A stretch of DNA of 64,000 nt, taken from positions 1 to 64,000 of the forward strand of contig JAFDHD010000008.1 of assembly GCA_019308995.1 (NCBI GenBank), written 5' to 3'. The stretch is from Deltaproteobacteria bacterium (lineage in GTDB: Bacteria > Desulfobacterota > Desulfarculia > Adiutricales > JAFDHD01). Below are positions 17,230 to 25,356 of this stretch, piece after piece. The translations under genes were made by a program, and so were the position numbers. Within the stretch, counting starts at the first letter, position 1. The number at the start of each line of letters is the position of its first letter. Under the pieces are notes generated by a model. It was not told the DNA's origin, ran no database searches, and was given only the letters and a program-made list of their open reading frames with translations.

Positions 17230-18228
17230 TTATTCTATCTCAGGCTCCTCCGATTCTTCACGCATCCATACCACTGGCCTGTACTCCCGAGGCACAACGC
17301 CCTCCTGCTTGAAATCGGGCCAGCCCAAAACCAATGTAGTCACCACACGCCAGGGAGGTTTAAGTCCGATCTTATCTGCGATTTCAGGGGAATTGGCGGG
17401 GGCGGCCAAAAATCCGACCCAGCAAGCTTTGATCCCTAATGAATTGGCCACGAGGTTCATGTTCTGGCCCGCGATCCCGATGTTCAGCTCCGGGCTTCCT
17501 ATGGCCCGTTCATCCCCAGCTAAAAGAATCACACATGGAGCCTTGAGAGAGGCAGGCATATTCTTTCTGGCAATCGAGCCCATGCCGCCTAATGCCAGCC
17601 GAGGGTCAAACGTTCCTCCACCCGGACTGCTTTCAACCACAGGCACGAGATTCTGCACGGTTTCATCGTTCTTATACATGGTGTAAATCCCGTTTATCCC
17701 GTTATAAGCAATTTCGTCCATCTCATTGATCAGGCTCCTGTTTGTGATGACAAAGAATTTCCACGGCTGGCAGTTCCCGGCGCTAGGCGCGAATCGGCCC
17801 GCTTCAAGGACACGACGAATAAAAGATTCAGGCACGGGTTCGTCCTTAAAGTTCCTGACACTCCGGCGTTCCATAATTTCCCGCTCCACCGCATTCCACT
17901 TATCCGGATTCCCGTCAGCGTCTCCCGGCTCCATGGGCAGTCTCGCTTCAAGAGGCCCTGGGTCCGTTTTCCAGTATCCATCATCAACACGGTATGGTTC
18001 GGCAATGGAAATAGCCTCCGTTGGGCAGGCGACCATGCAGTTATAACAGCTGAAGCACTCGTACTCATCCTTCAGCCTGGGAAACTCATCTTCACCCATC
18101 TCCCAGGCCTTAAAAGGACAATTTAGAATGCACAATCCACAGCCGGTGCAAATGTCCTTATCTACCTCCATCACCCCCATGTGAACGGTTTCCGGGCGTA
18201 AAATTGATTTTACATCTTCCCAAGGCAT
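17230..18228 (-). CDS. nitroreductase-family protein with N-terminal two-cluster ferredoxin domain
   Basis: About 332 residues from the ATG at 18228, which has a strong aaggagg upstream. An N-terminal 2x[4Fe-4S] ferredoxin domain (CTGCGLCILNCP near residue 27 and CFSCYNCMVACP near 59) precedes a nitroreductase fold. That fold starts MERRSVRNFKDEPVPE and has the FMN-contact segment RFAPSAGNCQPWKFF. The family reduces nitro, quinone or other small electrophiles with FMN. The fused ferredoxin suggests electrons come from ferredoxin rather than NAD(P)H. Common in anaerobes. It precedes the SDR gene by about 190 bp in the opposite sense of reading, so it is probably separately transcribed. Substrate unknown. 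Confidence 0.9.
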   Translation of the reverse strand: MPWEDVKSILRPETVHMGVMEVDKDICTGCGLCILNCPFKAWEMGEDEFPRLKDEYECFSCYNCMVACPTEAISIAEPYRVDDGYWKTDPGPLEARLPMEPGDADGNPDKWNAVEREIMERRSVRNFKDEPVPESFIRRVLEAGRFAPSAGNCQPWKFFVITNRSLINEMDEIAYNGINGIYTMYKNDETVQNLVPVVESSPGGGTFDPRLALGGMGSIARKNMPASLKAPCVILLAGDERAIGSPELNIGIAGQNMNLVANSLGIKACWVGFLAAPANSPEIADKIGLKPPWRVVTTLVLGWPDFKQEGVVPREYRPVVWMREESEEPEIE

Positions 18229-18462
18229 AACTTCCTCCTTTATAATAAGGTAGTTTCCAAATTCGCCCACCATAAATCAAAATACTTCTGGCCGAAATTT
18301 GTTTGGATCATCAAGCGAAAAAAAATGAAAGAGCCGTTTTAAATAATTTTGTTGACAGCTAATCTCTGTCAGAAAAAATCGGGATTAATATTCTTCCTTC
18401 AAAACTTCCTGATGCACTGTCAGACCGGTCTCAGCATCGGCCGGTTTTCCAGGCGCAAGAAG

Positions 18463-19296
18463 TTAAACCTCCTCTATGCCGAGAACTTCCATCATAGGCG
18501 ATCTGATATCTTCACGATCAAGCATGCCCCCCCTGATTCCTCCATCCACGTGCAGGGCGGCTCCATTGACAAAGCTAGAATCGTCGCTTGCAAGCCAGAG
18601 GACGGCCTTGGCAATATCCTCGGGCAGGCCGCTGCGCTTGATGGCCTGAACGTTCTTAAAAATAGACTGGATCGGTTCAACGGTTTGTTTGGCTTCCTCG
18701 ATCGAAAACCCGAGCGCTCTCCCGAATAGAGGTGTAGCAATCCCGCCGGGACAGACGCAGTTCACACGGATATTGAACTCGCCTAGTTCCACGGCCACGG
18801 AACGGGTGAGGTGGATGACCGCGGCCTTACAGGCGCTGTAAGTGTGGCCGGCGAAACCCGTTTTGTGTCCGGCTACACTGGCGGTGCTGATGATGCTGCC
18901 TTCACCCTGTTTTTTCATAACCGGCGCGGCATATTTCATGCCCATAAACACGGCCCGGAAGAGTATGGCTACCGTTATATCAAAGCCCAGCATAGGGACC
19001 TCATCAATCAGCCCCCCGGCGCCGCCGATGCCAGCGTTATTGAATAAACAATCAAGGCGTCCAAATTTTTCCTGGGCATAGTCAACCATGGCTTTAATAT
19101 CATCTTCCTGAGCCACGTTAGTATGGAGGTAAATAGTGCTGGCCCCAAGCTCTTTAGCCAGCTCCTGGCCCTCGTCATCTAAAATATCAGCGATTACAAC
19201 TCGAGCGCCCTGCCTAATAAAGAGCCGCACCGTGGCCTCGCCAATCCCGCTCGCTCCGCCGGTTATTATAGCGACCTTGCCATCCAATTTCCCCAT
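18463..19296 (-). CDS. short-chain dehydrogenase/reductase (SDR)
   Basis: 277 residues, classical SDR. The nucleotide-binding motif TGGASGIG is near residues 12-19. The Asp in VVIADILDD favours NAD(H). NNAGIGG is the structural motif, the catalytic Ser lies in STASVAG, and YSACK supplies the Tyr and Lys. The C-terminal part has the usual PGGIATPLF substrate loop. A ribosome binding site (aggagg) is just upstream. Likely a 3-hydroxyacyl-CoA or alcohol dehydrogenase given thiolase and acyl-CoA dehydrogenase genes upstream on the same strand. A terminator-like hairpin at about 19.47 kb separates it from the thiolase. Confidence 0.9.
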   Translation of the reverse strand: MGKLDGKVAIITGGASGIGEATVRLFIRQGARVVIADILDDEGQELAKELGASTIYLHTNVAQEDDIKAMVDYAQEKFGRLDCLFNNAGIGGAGGLIDEVPMLGFDITVAILFRAVFMGMKYAAPVMKKQGEGSIISTASVAGHKTGFAGHTYSACKAAVIHLTRSVAVELGEFNIRVNCVCPGGIATPLFGRALGFSIEEAKQTVEPIQSIFKNVQAIKRSGLPEDIAKAVLWLASDDSSFVNGAALHVDGGIRGGMLDREDIRSPMMEVLGIEEV

Positions 19297-19793
19297 TCGA
19301 CTACCTCCTTGTTTAGTATTGACAATACCTGCCTCTTAAAATAGAGCAATTGGATAGTGGTTATCAATAAAGTAATCCACCTCGGATGAGAAAATTAATT
19401 CTCATTTCATTATTACTTCTATTCCAGTGAAACAGGATTCAGATATTAAAATTATAACTAAAAAAGCCTGCCGGCTCGAACCGGCAGAGGACTTATTATT
19501 TTCAGTACATTTTTAAAAAAATTCAGTTCGTTTTAATAAGGATAAGTTTTAAAGCTATTTATTGCTGTTTTAAAATTCTATTTCGTTTGAGTCAACACGA
19601 AAGTATCAGAATCGAGATTGCTCCATCGAGCCTGGCCAGAGCGAAAGAATAGGGCTCATAATGACATGCCTTTGTCAGTGCAATAAAGGCCATTACAATG
19701 AGCGCCAGCGACGCAGCAATCCCGGGGTTTCACTCGGAATGTGTCTTTGTCATTCATTCCAGTTCGCAGAAAAGCTCCTTATCGGCCCTTGAT
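19297..19793. other. intergenic region
   Basis: About 500 bp between the SDR start and the thiolase stop. It contains one strong minus-strand terminator (19461-19490) and should hold the SDR promoter, which I cannot place. No coding frame is credible. Confidence 0.55.
19461..19490 (-). terminator. intrinsic terminator downstream of the thiolase gene
   Basis: On the minus strand a hairpin with 7-bp GC-rich arms (CTGCCGG and its complement, loop of six) is followed within two bases by a run of T. It lies about 300 bp after the thiolase stop and before the SDR gene. Confidence 0.75.
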
Positions 19794-21044
19794 CTAAACC
19801 TTCTCCAGTATATGTATCATCATGGCGGCTTCGCCTTTTCCAATTGTGCCGCCGCCGTTTTCAGCCATGGCAAGGCGGTGGTTTTTTACCTGCCGCTCTC
19901 CCGCCTCTCCGCGGAGCTGGGTCACCAGTTCATAGATCTGGGCAAGTCCGGAAGCGCCAATGGGATGCCCGCGCGAAATCAGCCCTCCACTGGGATTGAC
20001 CGGGATTTCCCCGTCAAGAGCCGTGGCCCCGCTCTCAGCCAAAATCCCCCCTTCTCCGGGCGGGCAAAAGCCCAAGGATTCCAGCTGAGAGACTTCTCCA
20101 AAAGCAGTGGCATCATGAACTTCCATGACGTCAATATCTTCAGGCCCGACGCTGGCAATCTCATAAGCCTTCTTCGAGGCCCGTTCACTGACATCGTCCG
20201 GCCGAACGCGAGTCCCTCCTTCAAGTACCGATACCTTGATTTTAACCGCCCTGGAGGTTGGATGTTTCTTTAGAAACTGCTCGCTGCAAACGATGGCCGC
20301 GGCCGCGCCATCGCCGATGGGAGCGCACATGGCGCGGGTCAGGGGATAAGATACAACGCGATCCTGCATGACCTGTTCCACAGTCTGGGGAAAAGTATAC
20401 TGGGCCAGAGGATTCAGGGTTGAGTTGTTATGCGCCTTGGCCGCAATGACAGCCAACTGCCTTTGCGTTGAACTATATTTTTCCATGTGGGCGCGGGCTC
20501 CGGCGGCATAGAAATCCATGAACGCGGAATGACCGCCGGATTTTTCCTGCTGAATTTCTGTTCCCTTGTCCTTTGCCGCTTTTTCCCTCCGTTTTTTCTC
20601 TAACTCGCGCAACTGGGCTACCGTCCTGGTCATCTCCTCCACGTCCGTCCCCGCCATAAAGCTCCGCATCACCTTGGCCCGGTCTTGATCGTACAGCTTT
20701 TCAGCGCCAATGGCTAAGAGGCAGTCATAGAGACCGGCCTTAATAGCCATCCAGGCGCCGTTAAGGGCGGTGCTGGCGCTGGCGCAGGCATTCTCCACAT
20801 TGGTTACCGGGATGCCTTCCAGTCCGTTTGCCGACAGAGCCACCTGCCCGCGAATCGAATGTTGAAAACTGTACATACCCCACATGGTATTGGAAAACCA
20901 GGCGGCTTCGACATCATCTCGAGTAAGCTCGCAGTCCTTCAGGACCAAATCCAGAGCTTCACCGGTTATGTCTTTGATGCTTTTGTCAAGCCATTTTCCA
21001 AATTTGATCATTCCAACACCAATGATGTAAACATCTTCACCCAT
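19794..21044 (-). CDS. thiolase-family protein (SCP-x-type acetyl-CoA acetyltransferase)
   Basis: About 416 residues from the ATG at 21044, preceded by aaggaga; an upstream in-frame codon is less likely. The nucleophilic Cys is C87 in VENACASAS. The His motif is NPSGGLISRGHPIGASG. The usual second catalytic Cys motif (C-x-G) is replaced by GGGTIGKGEA, as in the SCP2-thiolase branch. The family cleaves 3-oxoacyl-CoA, or acts in lipid, steroid or aromatic side-chain breakdown. A highly charged insert (about 150-185, Lys and Glu rich) is present. It is followed upstream, on the same strand, by an acyl-CoA dehydrogenase with a terminator between. Confidence 0.88.
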   Translation of the reverse strand: MGEDVYIIGVGMIKFGKWLDKSIKDITGEALDLVLKDCELTRDDVEAAWFSNTMWGMYSFQHSIRGQVALSANGLEGIPVTNVENACASASTALNGAWMAIKAGLYDCLLAIGAEKLYDQDRAKVMRSFMAGTDVEEMTRTVAQLRELEKKRREKAAKDKGTEIQQEKSGGHSAFMDFYAAGARAHMEKYSSTQRQLAVIAAKAHNNSTLNPLAQYTFPQTVEQVMQDRVVSYPLTRAMCAPIGDGAAAAIVCSEQFLKKHPTSRAVKIKVSVLEGGTRVRPDDVSERASKKAYEIASVGPEDIDVMEVHDATAFGEVSQLESLGFCPPGEGGILAESGATALDGEIPVNPSGGLISRGHPIGASGLAQIYELVTQLRGEAGERQVKNHRLAMAENGGGTIGKGEAAMMIHILEKV

Positions 21045-21105
21045 TATCCTTCTCCTTAATGCCCTCAGGACCGGTTCATAAAAAGGCGTCCCAAAAGGCA
21101 TATTG

Positions 21106-21138
21106 CAAAAAAAGGGGGTAAATTGCGACCCCCCTTTT
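21106..21138 (-). terminator. intrinsic terminator between acyl-CoA dehydrogenase and thiolase genes
   Basis: On the minus strand, a G-run arm, an 8-base loop and a complementary C-run arm (GGGGGT and ACCCCC) are followed directly by seven T. This is a textbook Rho-independent terminator placed 18 bp after the dehydrogenase stop. Confidence 0.85.
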
Positions 21139-21155
21139 GTCCATTTAAACCTCGG

Positions 21156-22394
21156 CTAGATCAAGTCATCGGCGGCCGCTATACTGAGGGCGTTATTTTC
21201 CCCATCTTCGATCATGGCCGCTTTTGCATCCCTGAAGAGCTTCTCAATGATGTATTCTTTTGAGAGGCCGTTGCCGCCAAAGACCTGGATGGCTTCCGAA
21301 GCAACCTCGAAAGCGGTCCTGGTTGAAAGCACCTTAGCGGCGACGGCATGTAAAGCTGAACCATTTGGAGCCATGGCAGCGTTATACGCGGCCATGCGGC
21401 GTGCAAAACCCCGCGCCGCTTCGACCTTGATGAACATCTCGAAAAGCTGCAATTTGATATTCTTGTGTTCGAATATGGGCACACCGCCCTGGATTCGTTC
21501 TTTGGCATATTTGAGCGCCTCGTCATAAGCCGCCTGAGCCAGGCCGACAAAACTGAGCCCCATACCGCCGTTGGCACTGGTCAGGATCATCTTGGCAACG
21601 GCGGACATAATGGCGCCGTCCGTGATAATCATGTATTTTTTGGGGAGCTTTACCTCTTCGAAAAATATCTCACCCTGGTTCAGCGGCCGCTGGCCGATCT
21701 TGTCCAAAGGTTTGCCGCGCGTGATACCGGGCAGGTCCAGCGGAACCACGGCCAGTCCGGTGCCCTGCATCCCTTTGGAAGGGTCCAGGGAAACATGAAG
21801 AGCGGCATGAGTGGCGATCGTACCGTTACTGACCCAGGCCGATTTCTGGCCGTTTATAATGTATTCATCACCTTTCAGGACAGCTTTGACCTGGGGAGCG
21901 CACCTTGGATCGTCGAAAGATGGTAACGTGGACATGATCCAGTCTGATCCATGGTCAGGTTCGGTGATGGCCCAGCATCCAATAATCTTCCCTTCGGTGT
22001 CCCCGCAATAGTCTCGCACCAGTTGCTGCAATTCAGGCTCAGGCGACATGGCGGCAAAAGTTATGGGAAAAGCCGAGACTCCAAGGCAAATAGTTAAACC
22101 GGCGTCTCCATAGCCCATTTCCTGGGCGATCAATGGTCCGACCTTGGGGTCCATATCCTCAGCCAGCCCGCCAAACGCCTTGGGGACACCTGCCTTGTGA
22201 AGACCCAATTCCCGGTATGTCTTGATTACATCCCACATCTTTGATCCCGGAGTGATTACATCAGCCGGATCAACCAGCTTATCCAGTTCGATCCCGGCTG
22301 GTCGCATGACCTCCATGGCGAATTTTTTAACCGTTTCATACATGGCCTTTACTTCATCGCTGATCGTAAGATCCAGTTCCAAGTAACCCATCAT
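21156..22394 (-). CDS. acyl-CoA dehydrogenase
   Basis: About 412 residues from the ATG at 22394 (aaaggaga upstream). The FAD-dependent fold is complete. GCWAITEPDHGSDW is the FAD/substrate loop, NGQKSAWVSNG the middle beta domain, and RTAFEVASEAIQVFGGNGLSKEYIIEKLFRDAKA the C-terminal helical domain. In place of the canonical catalytic YEGT it reads IEDGENN, so the base may be one of these acids or lie elsewhere. It should oxidise an acyl-CoA to the enoyl-CoA and pass electrons to ETF. Its own terminator follows, so it is not cotranscribed with the thiolase by default. Confidence 0.92.
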   Translation of the reverse strand: MMGYLELDLTISDEVKAMYETVKKFAMEVMRPAGIELDKLVDPADVITPGSKMWDVIKTYRELGLHKAGVPKAFGGLAEDMDPKVGPLIAQEMGYGDAGLTICLGVSAFPITFAAMSPEPELQQLVRDYCGDTEGKIIGCWAITEPDHGSDWIMSTLPSFDDPRCAPQVKAVLKGDEYIINGQKSAWVSNGTIATHAALHVSLDPSKGMQGTGLAVVPLDLPGITRGKPLDKIGQRPLNQGEIFFEEVKLPKKYMIITDGAIMSAVAKMILTSANGGMGLSFVGLAQAAYDEALKYAKERIQGGVPIFEHKNIKLQLFEMFIKVEAARGFARRMAAYNAAMAPNGSALHAVAAKVLSTRTAFEVASEAIQVFGGNGLSKEYIIEKLFRDAKAAMIEDGENNALSIAAADDLI

Positions 22395-22834
22395 TACTCT
22401 CCTTTCTTCATGTCTCAAGATTCATGTTTCAGTTCGTCCAATAGACCCGCACCTTAATGATCTGAAGTTGTTTGAATCTTCATTATCTGAGCTTGAGGTC
22501 AGGCTTGGCCTGGCACTCAAAAAAATCATGGAAATATTTAGTCCAGAGCTCTTCAGTCATAACCGATTGATTTCAGGATCTGATAAAAATGAAACGCTGA
22601 AAATGAATAATCTAGTTATCGAAAAAAAGCAACTAAAAGAAAAAGGTTCTTTCCCTAAATCCTTGGCCCATTCAATGGTAAAAAACATGATTTACCTTAA
22701 GCAAGTCCCTTTCAAATGATTGCTTTTTTTAAAACTGTCTTGGTTAAAATTTTTCAGCCCACCGGTCTTTCATATCCTCTCGAATTTTTCGTTTTTTTTA
22801 ACTATAGCGATTGTCATAATTATGTTCCTTTTGG

Positions 22835-22884
22835 CTTCCTGGTTTCAGAACCTATTTCGGAACATTTTTTTGGCAATTGCTCTA
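22835..22884. repeat. 50-bp dispersed repeat, copy 1
   Basis: The stretch from cttcctggtttcagaacc to gcaattgctcta occurs again at 56772-56821 with one mismatch. Inside it two 10-base units, gtttcagaac and (in copy 2) gtttcggaac, stand in tandem two bases apart; here the second unit has changed to atttcggaac. Confidence 0.9.
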
Positions 22885-22919
22885 ATTGTACTTACTAATA
22901 TTATTTTTTATTCCCTTGT

Positions 22920-22960
22920 TTTCGAAATTCTTCTAAAGGAGATTTCGAAATTCTTCTAAA
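22920..22960. repeat. tandem 18-bp direct repeat, 23-bp period
   Basis: Two perfect copies of tttcgaaattcttctaaa begin at 22920 and 22943, separated by five bases. The 23-bp period is about two helical turns. It is about 170 bp upstream of the first gene of the kinase/transporter locus. Confidence 0.85.
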
Positions 22961-23127
22961 TTTGGCTTGGCCATATCATTATTTGCCACCGTTTACGAGA
23001 ATAACTGCTTGAATTTATAGGACTTATTCTTATGATAGACGAGTGGCATGCTTTGTGCTGCCATAAAGTTATGGCTGATAAGAGAGTATGGCTGCTCAAT
23101 CCCTGTCTAAACAAATCGAGGTCAAAG

Positions 23128-23550
23128 ATGGATTTATTCAGCAAATTAAGAGAGATGAAAATCTTACTCATAGACGACGATGAGTGGATCAGAGATTCTC
23201 TGTGTTTATTTTTTGAAGGCGAGGGGTGCCATTTGCTCGCTTTTGAGACAGCCGAGGAGGCCATGGAAGAGCTTAAGAGGCAGCCATATGACATTATCAT
23301 CACCGATTACAAATTACCAGGTATTGACGGCTTGGAGTTTCTGAAGCGGATTCAAAAGCCCTTCCCCGATGCCATGAAGATACTCATTTCCGCTTACGGG
23401 AGTGATGAGGTTGTAGCTGAAGCGATTAAGAATGGAATCCATGATTTCATAGAAAAACCCTTTAAAACCGAGACTATTGAAAAAGCCCTGATCAGGATCA
23501 TCGAAAAAAGGGAGTCGAAACTAGCCCCAAAAAAACGATGGCTGAAGTAA
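23128..23550 (+). CDS. stand-alone response regulator receiver
   Basis: About 140 residues from the ATG at 23128 (gagg upstream); 23155 is another possible start. A single receiver domain: acidic pocket DDD near 16-18, phospho-acceptor D60 in IIITDYKLPGIDG, Ser/Thr position in ILISAYG, and Lys in IEKPFK. After the domain only about 15 basic residues follow, so there is no output domain. It could act by binding a partner, as CheY or Spo0F do. It begins the eight-gene kinase/receiver/transporter locus and is followed after 72 bp by a kinase. Confidence 0.88.
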   Translation: MDLFSKLREMKILLIDDDEWIRDSLCLFFEGEGCHLLAFETAEEAMEELKRQPYDIIITDYKLPGIDGLEFLKRIQKPFPDAMKILISAYGSDEVVAEAIKNGIHDFIEKPFKTETIEKALIRIIEKRESKLAPKKRWLK

Positions 23551-23622
23551 TTGAATGGCAGATCACAAGGGAGATGCTCCAGGTGGAAAGAATGCCGCGA
23601 GGCAGCCGGAGACGAATTTAAA

Positions 23623-25356
23623 ATGACTACTGTTCCGGAAGGAGACAAGAAAATACCCATTGAAAAGGAATATTTCCAGAGGCTTCGCCTGCGCCTTAAA
23701 TTTGGACTCCTGTTGGCGCTGATGGTCCCGCTGGCGGCTCTCTCGTTTTATTTTCATTTTCAGTTCAACTCCACCTTGAAAGAGAGCGGGAAGGTCCCTC
23801 TGGCGGCCCTGGCCGAGAGCCAAGGCAATACGATTGACCTGTTTTTTCAGGAAAGGCTGGTCAACATATTCAGCCTTTTCCACAGTCAGGAGTTTAACCT
23901 TTCCCCTTCCAAAGAGGACATGATTCATTATCTGGCGAATTTAAGGCAGGCAAGCGATGCCTTTATTGACGTTGGATTCTTCGATGAACGAGGGACGCAG
24001 ATCGGTTACGCCGGTCCTTTTTCTGATCTTCATGGCAAGGATTACAGCGGCGAGAAGTGGCTCACAACGCTGATGAAAGAAGAGCGAAATTACTTCATCA
24101 GTGACATTTACGAGGGCTTTAGAAATAAACTCCATTTTACCATCGCGGTCAAACAGTTGATTGACAGGCAGCCGTATGTGATGCGGGCCACGCTTGATCC
24201 GGAGAAGTTTTACCTTTTCCTGCGCACTATCAGTCGAGGCAAGGGAGTTGACTCGGCTCTAATCAACAAGGAGGGCTTCTACCAGGTTGTCAATCCGGAG
24301 CGGGGTGAGCTTTTTGGCAAAAGCGAGTATATGCCTGCCAGAACCGAAGGGTCAGGCATTGAGGAGGTCAGGGTCAATGGTGATTCTGTGCTGATTGCCT
24401 ACGCCTGGCTCAAGGAAACACCTTGGGTGCTGGTGGTTAGCCAGCCCTTCAGCCTGGCCTACGCCAAGATGTACCAGACGAGGAGGATTATGATCGCGAG
24501 CACCGCCTTGATAGTGCTTATCATCGCGGGTGCTATCTGGTTTACGGTTGACCGTCTCGTCAAACGCGCCGAGGCCACGTCAGAGGCCAGGGAGGAGTTG
24601 AAGTCACAATTATACCACGCCTCAAAATTGGCTTCAGTCGGTGAACTGGCCGCCGGGGTGGCCCACGAAATTAACAACCCTCTGGCAATAATCTTTGCCG
24701 AAAGCGGACTCATAAGAGACATGCTGGATCCTGAGATCGAATTAGATGGGAGTCCGGGAAACATGAGGCAGGGGCTTGCCCACATTGATGCAGCGGTCTT
24801 CCGGGCAAAAGGAATTACCCAAAAATTGTTGAATGTCTCGCGCAAAACCACACCGCGGCTGGTTCCTTGTGATATCAACGAAATCATTGAAGACGTGGTA
24901 AGCGGACTCAAGGAGAAGGAGCTTCAGGTACATAATATTAAATTGATTCGCGATTATGACTATGACCTGCCAGAGATATCCCTCGATCCTGATCAAATCA
25001 GCCAGGTATTCTTGAACCTTATCAATAATGCGGGTGACGCCATCAAGGGGCCGGGGACGATTACCATTTCTACGCGCCGCGACAATAGATCCCTTCGTGT
25101 CACGATCAAGGATACCGGAGTGGGGATGACCTCGGAACAGATGAGTAAGATATTTCTGCCTTTTTATACTACCAAGGATGTGGGAAAGGGAACAGGGCTC
25201 GGCTTGAGCATCAGCTTGAGTGTCGTGGAATCATTAGGAGGCCGCATCGAAGTTCAGAGTATGTCTGATGCCGGGAGTTCGTTCACAGTTGTTTTGCCAA
25301 TTAATGAACCAGGAGAATCTGACTATGGTGGACGCGAAAACAGTAAAGGGAAATAA
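23623..25356 (+). CDS. Cache-domain sensor histidine kinase (DctB-like layout)
   Basis: About 577 residues from the ATG at 23623 (weak ribosome binding site). Membrane span 1 is at 26-46 and span 2 at 288-308; between them lies a periplasmic double-Cache domain of about 240 residues with the YAGPFSDLHGKDY segment typical of carboxylate and amino-acid sensors. The HisKA domain has H348 in AAGVAHEINNPLAI. The HATPase domain has NLINNAGDA, DTGVGM and GKGTGLGLS. No HAMP domain is evident between span 2 and HisKA. The stop lies 32 bp inside the next gene, so the two are translationally coupled: the natural partner is the receiver-transporter fusion. Confidence 0.93.
   Translation: MTTVPEGDKKIPIEKEYFQRLRLRLKFGLLLALMVPLAALSFYFHFQFNSTLKESGKVPLAALAESQGNTIDLFFQERLVNIFSLFHSQEFNLSPSKEDMIHYLANLRQASDAFIDVGFFDERGTQIGYAGPFSDLHGKDYSGEKWLTTLMKEERNYFISDIYEGFRNKLHFTIAVKQLIDRQPYVMRATLDPEKFYLFLRTISRGKGVDSALINKEGFYQVVNPERGELFGKSEYMPARTEGSGIEEVRVNGDSVLIAYAWLKETPWVLVVSQPFSLAYAKMYQTRRIMIASTALIVLIIAGAIWFTVDRLVKRAEATSEAREELKSQLYHASKLASVGELAAGVAHEINNPLAIIFAESGLIRDMLDPEIELDGSPGNMRQGLAHIDAAVFRAKGITQKLLNVSRKTTPRLVPCDINEIIEDVVSGLKEKELQVHNIKLIRDYDYDLPEISLDPDQISQVFLNLINNAGDAIKGPGTITISTRRDNRSLRVTIKDTGVGMTSEQMSKIFLPFYTTKDVGKGTGLGLSISLSVVESLGGRIEVQSMSDAGSSFTVVLPINEPGESDYGGRENSKGK

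Larger units (their letters stand above)
22395..23127. other. long AT-rich intergenic region
   Basis: About 730 bp between the divergent acyl-CoA dehydrogenase and the first receiver of the transporter locus. It holds one copy of a 50-bp dispersed repeat and a tandem 18-bp direct repeat. Hydrophobic short frames in the T-rich part are probably not genes. Confidence 0.5.

Noticed and set aside
22720-22959. 79-codon hydrophobic frame, apparently two membrane spans
   Set aside because: Starts with TTG without a ribosome binding site, sits in T-rich DNA and includes a dispersed repeat; T-rich sequence gives Phe, Ile and Leu in any frame.
22940-23010. Sigma-54 promoter before the first receiver
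   Set aside because: A TTGGC..TTTGC pattern is present but GG-to-GC spacing does not fit the -24/-12 rule.
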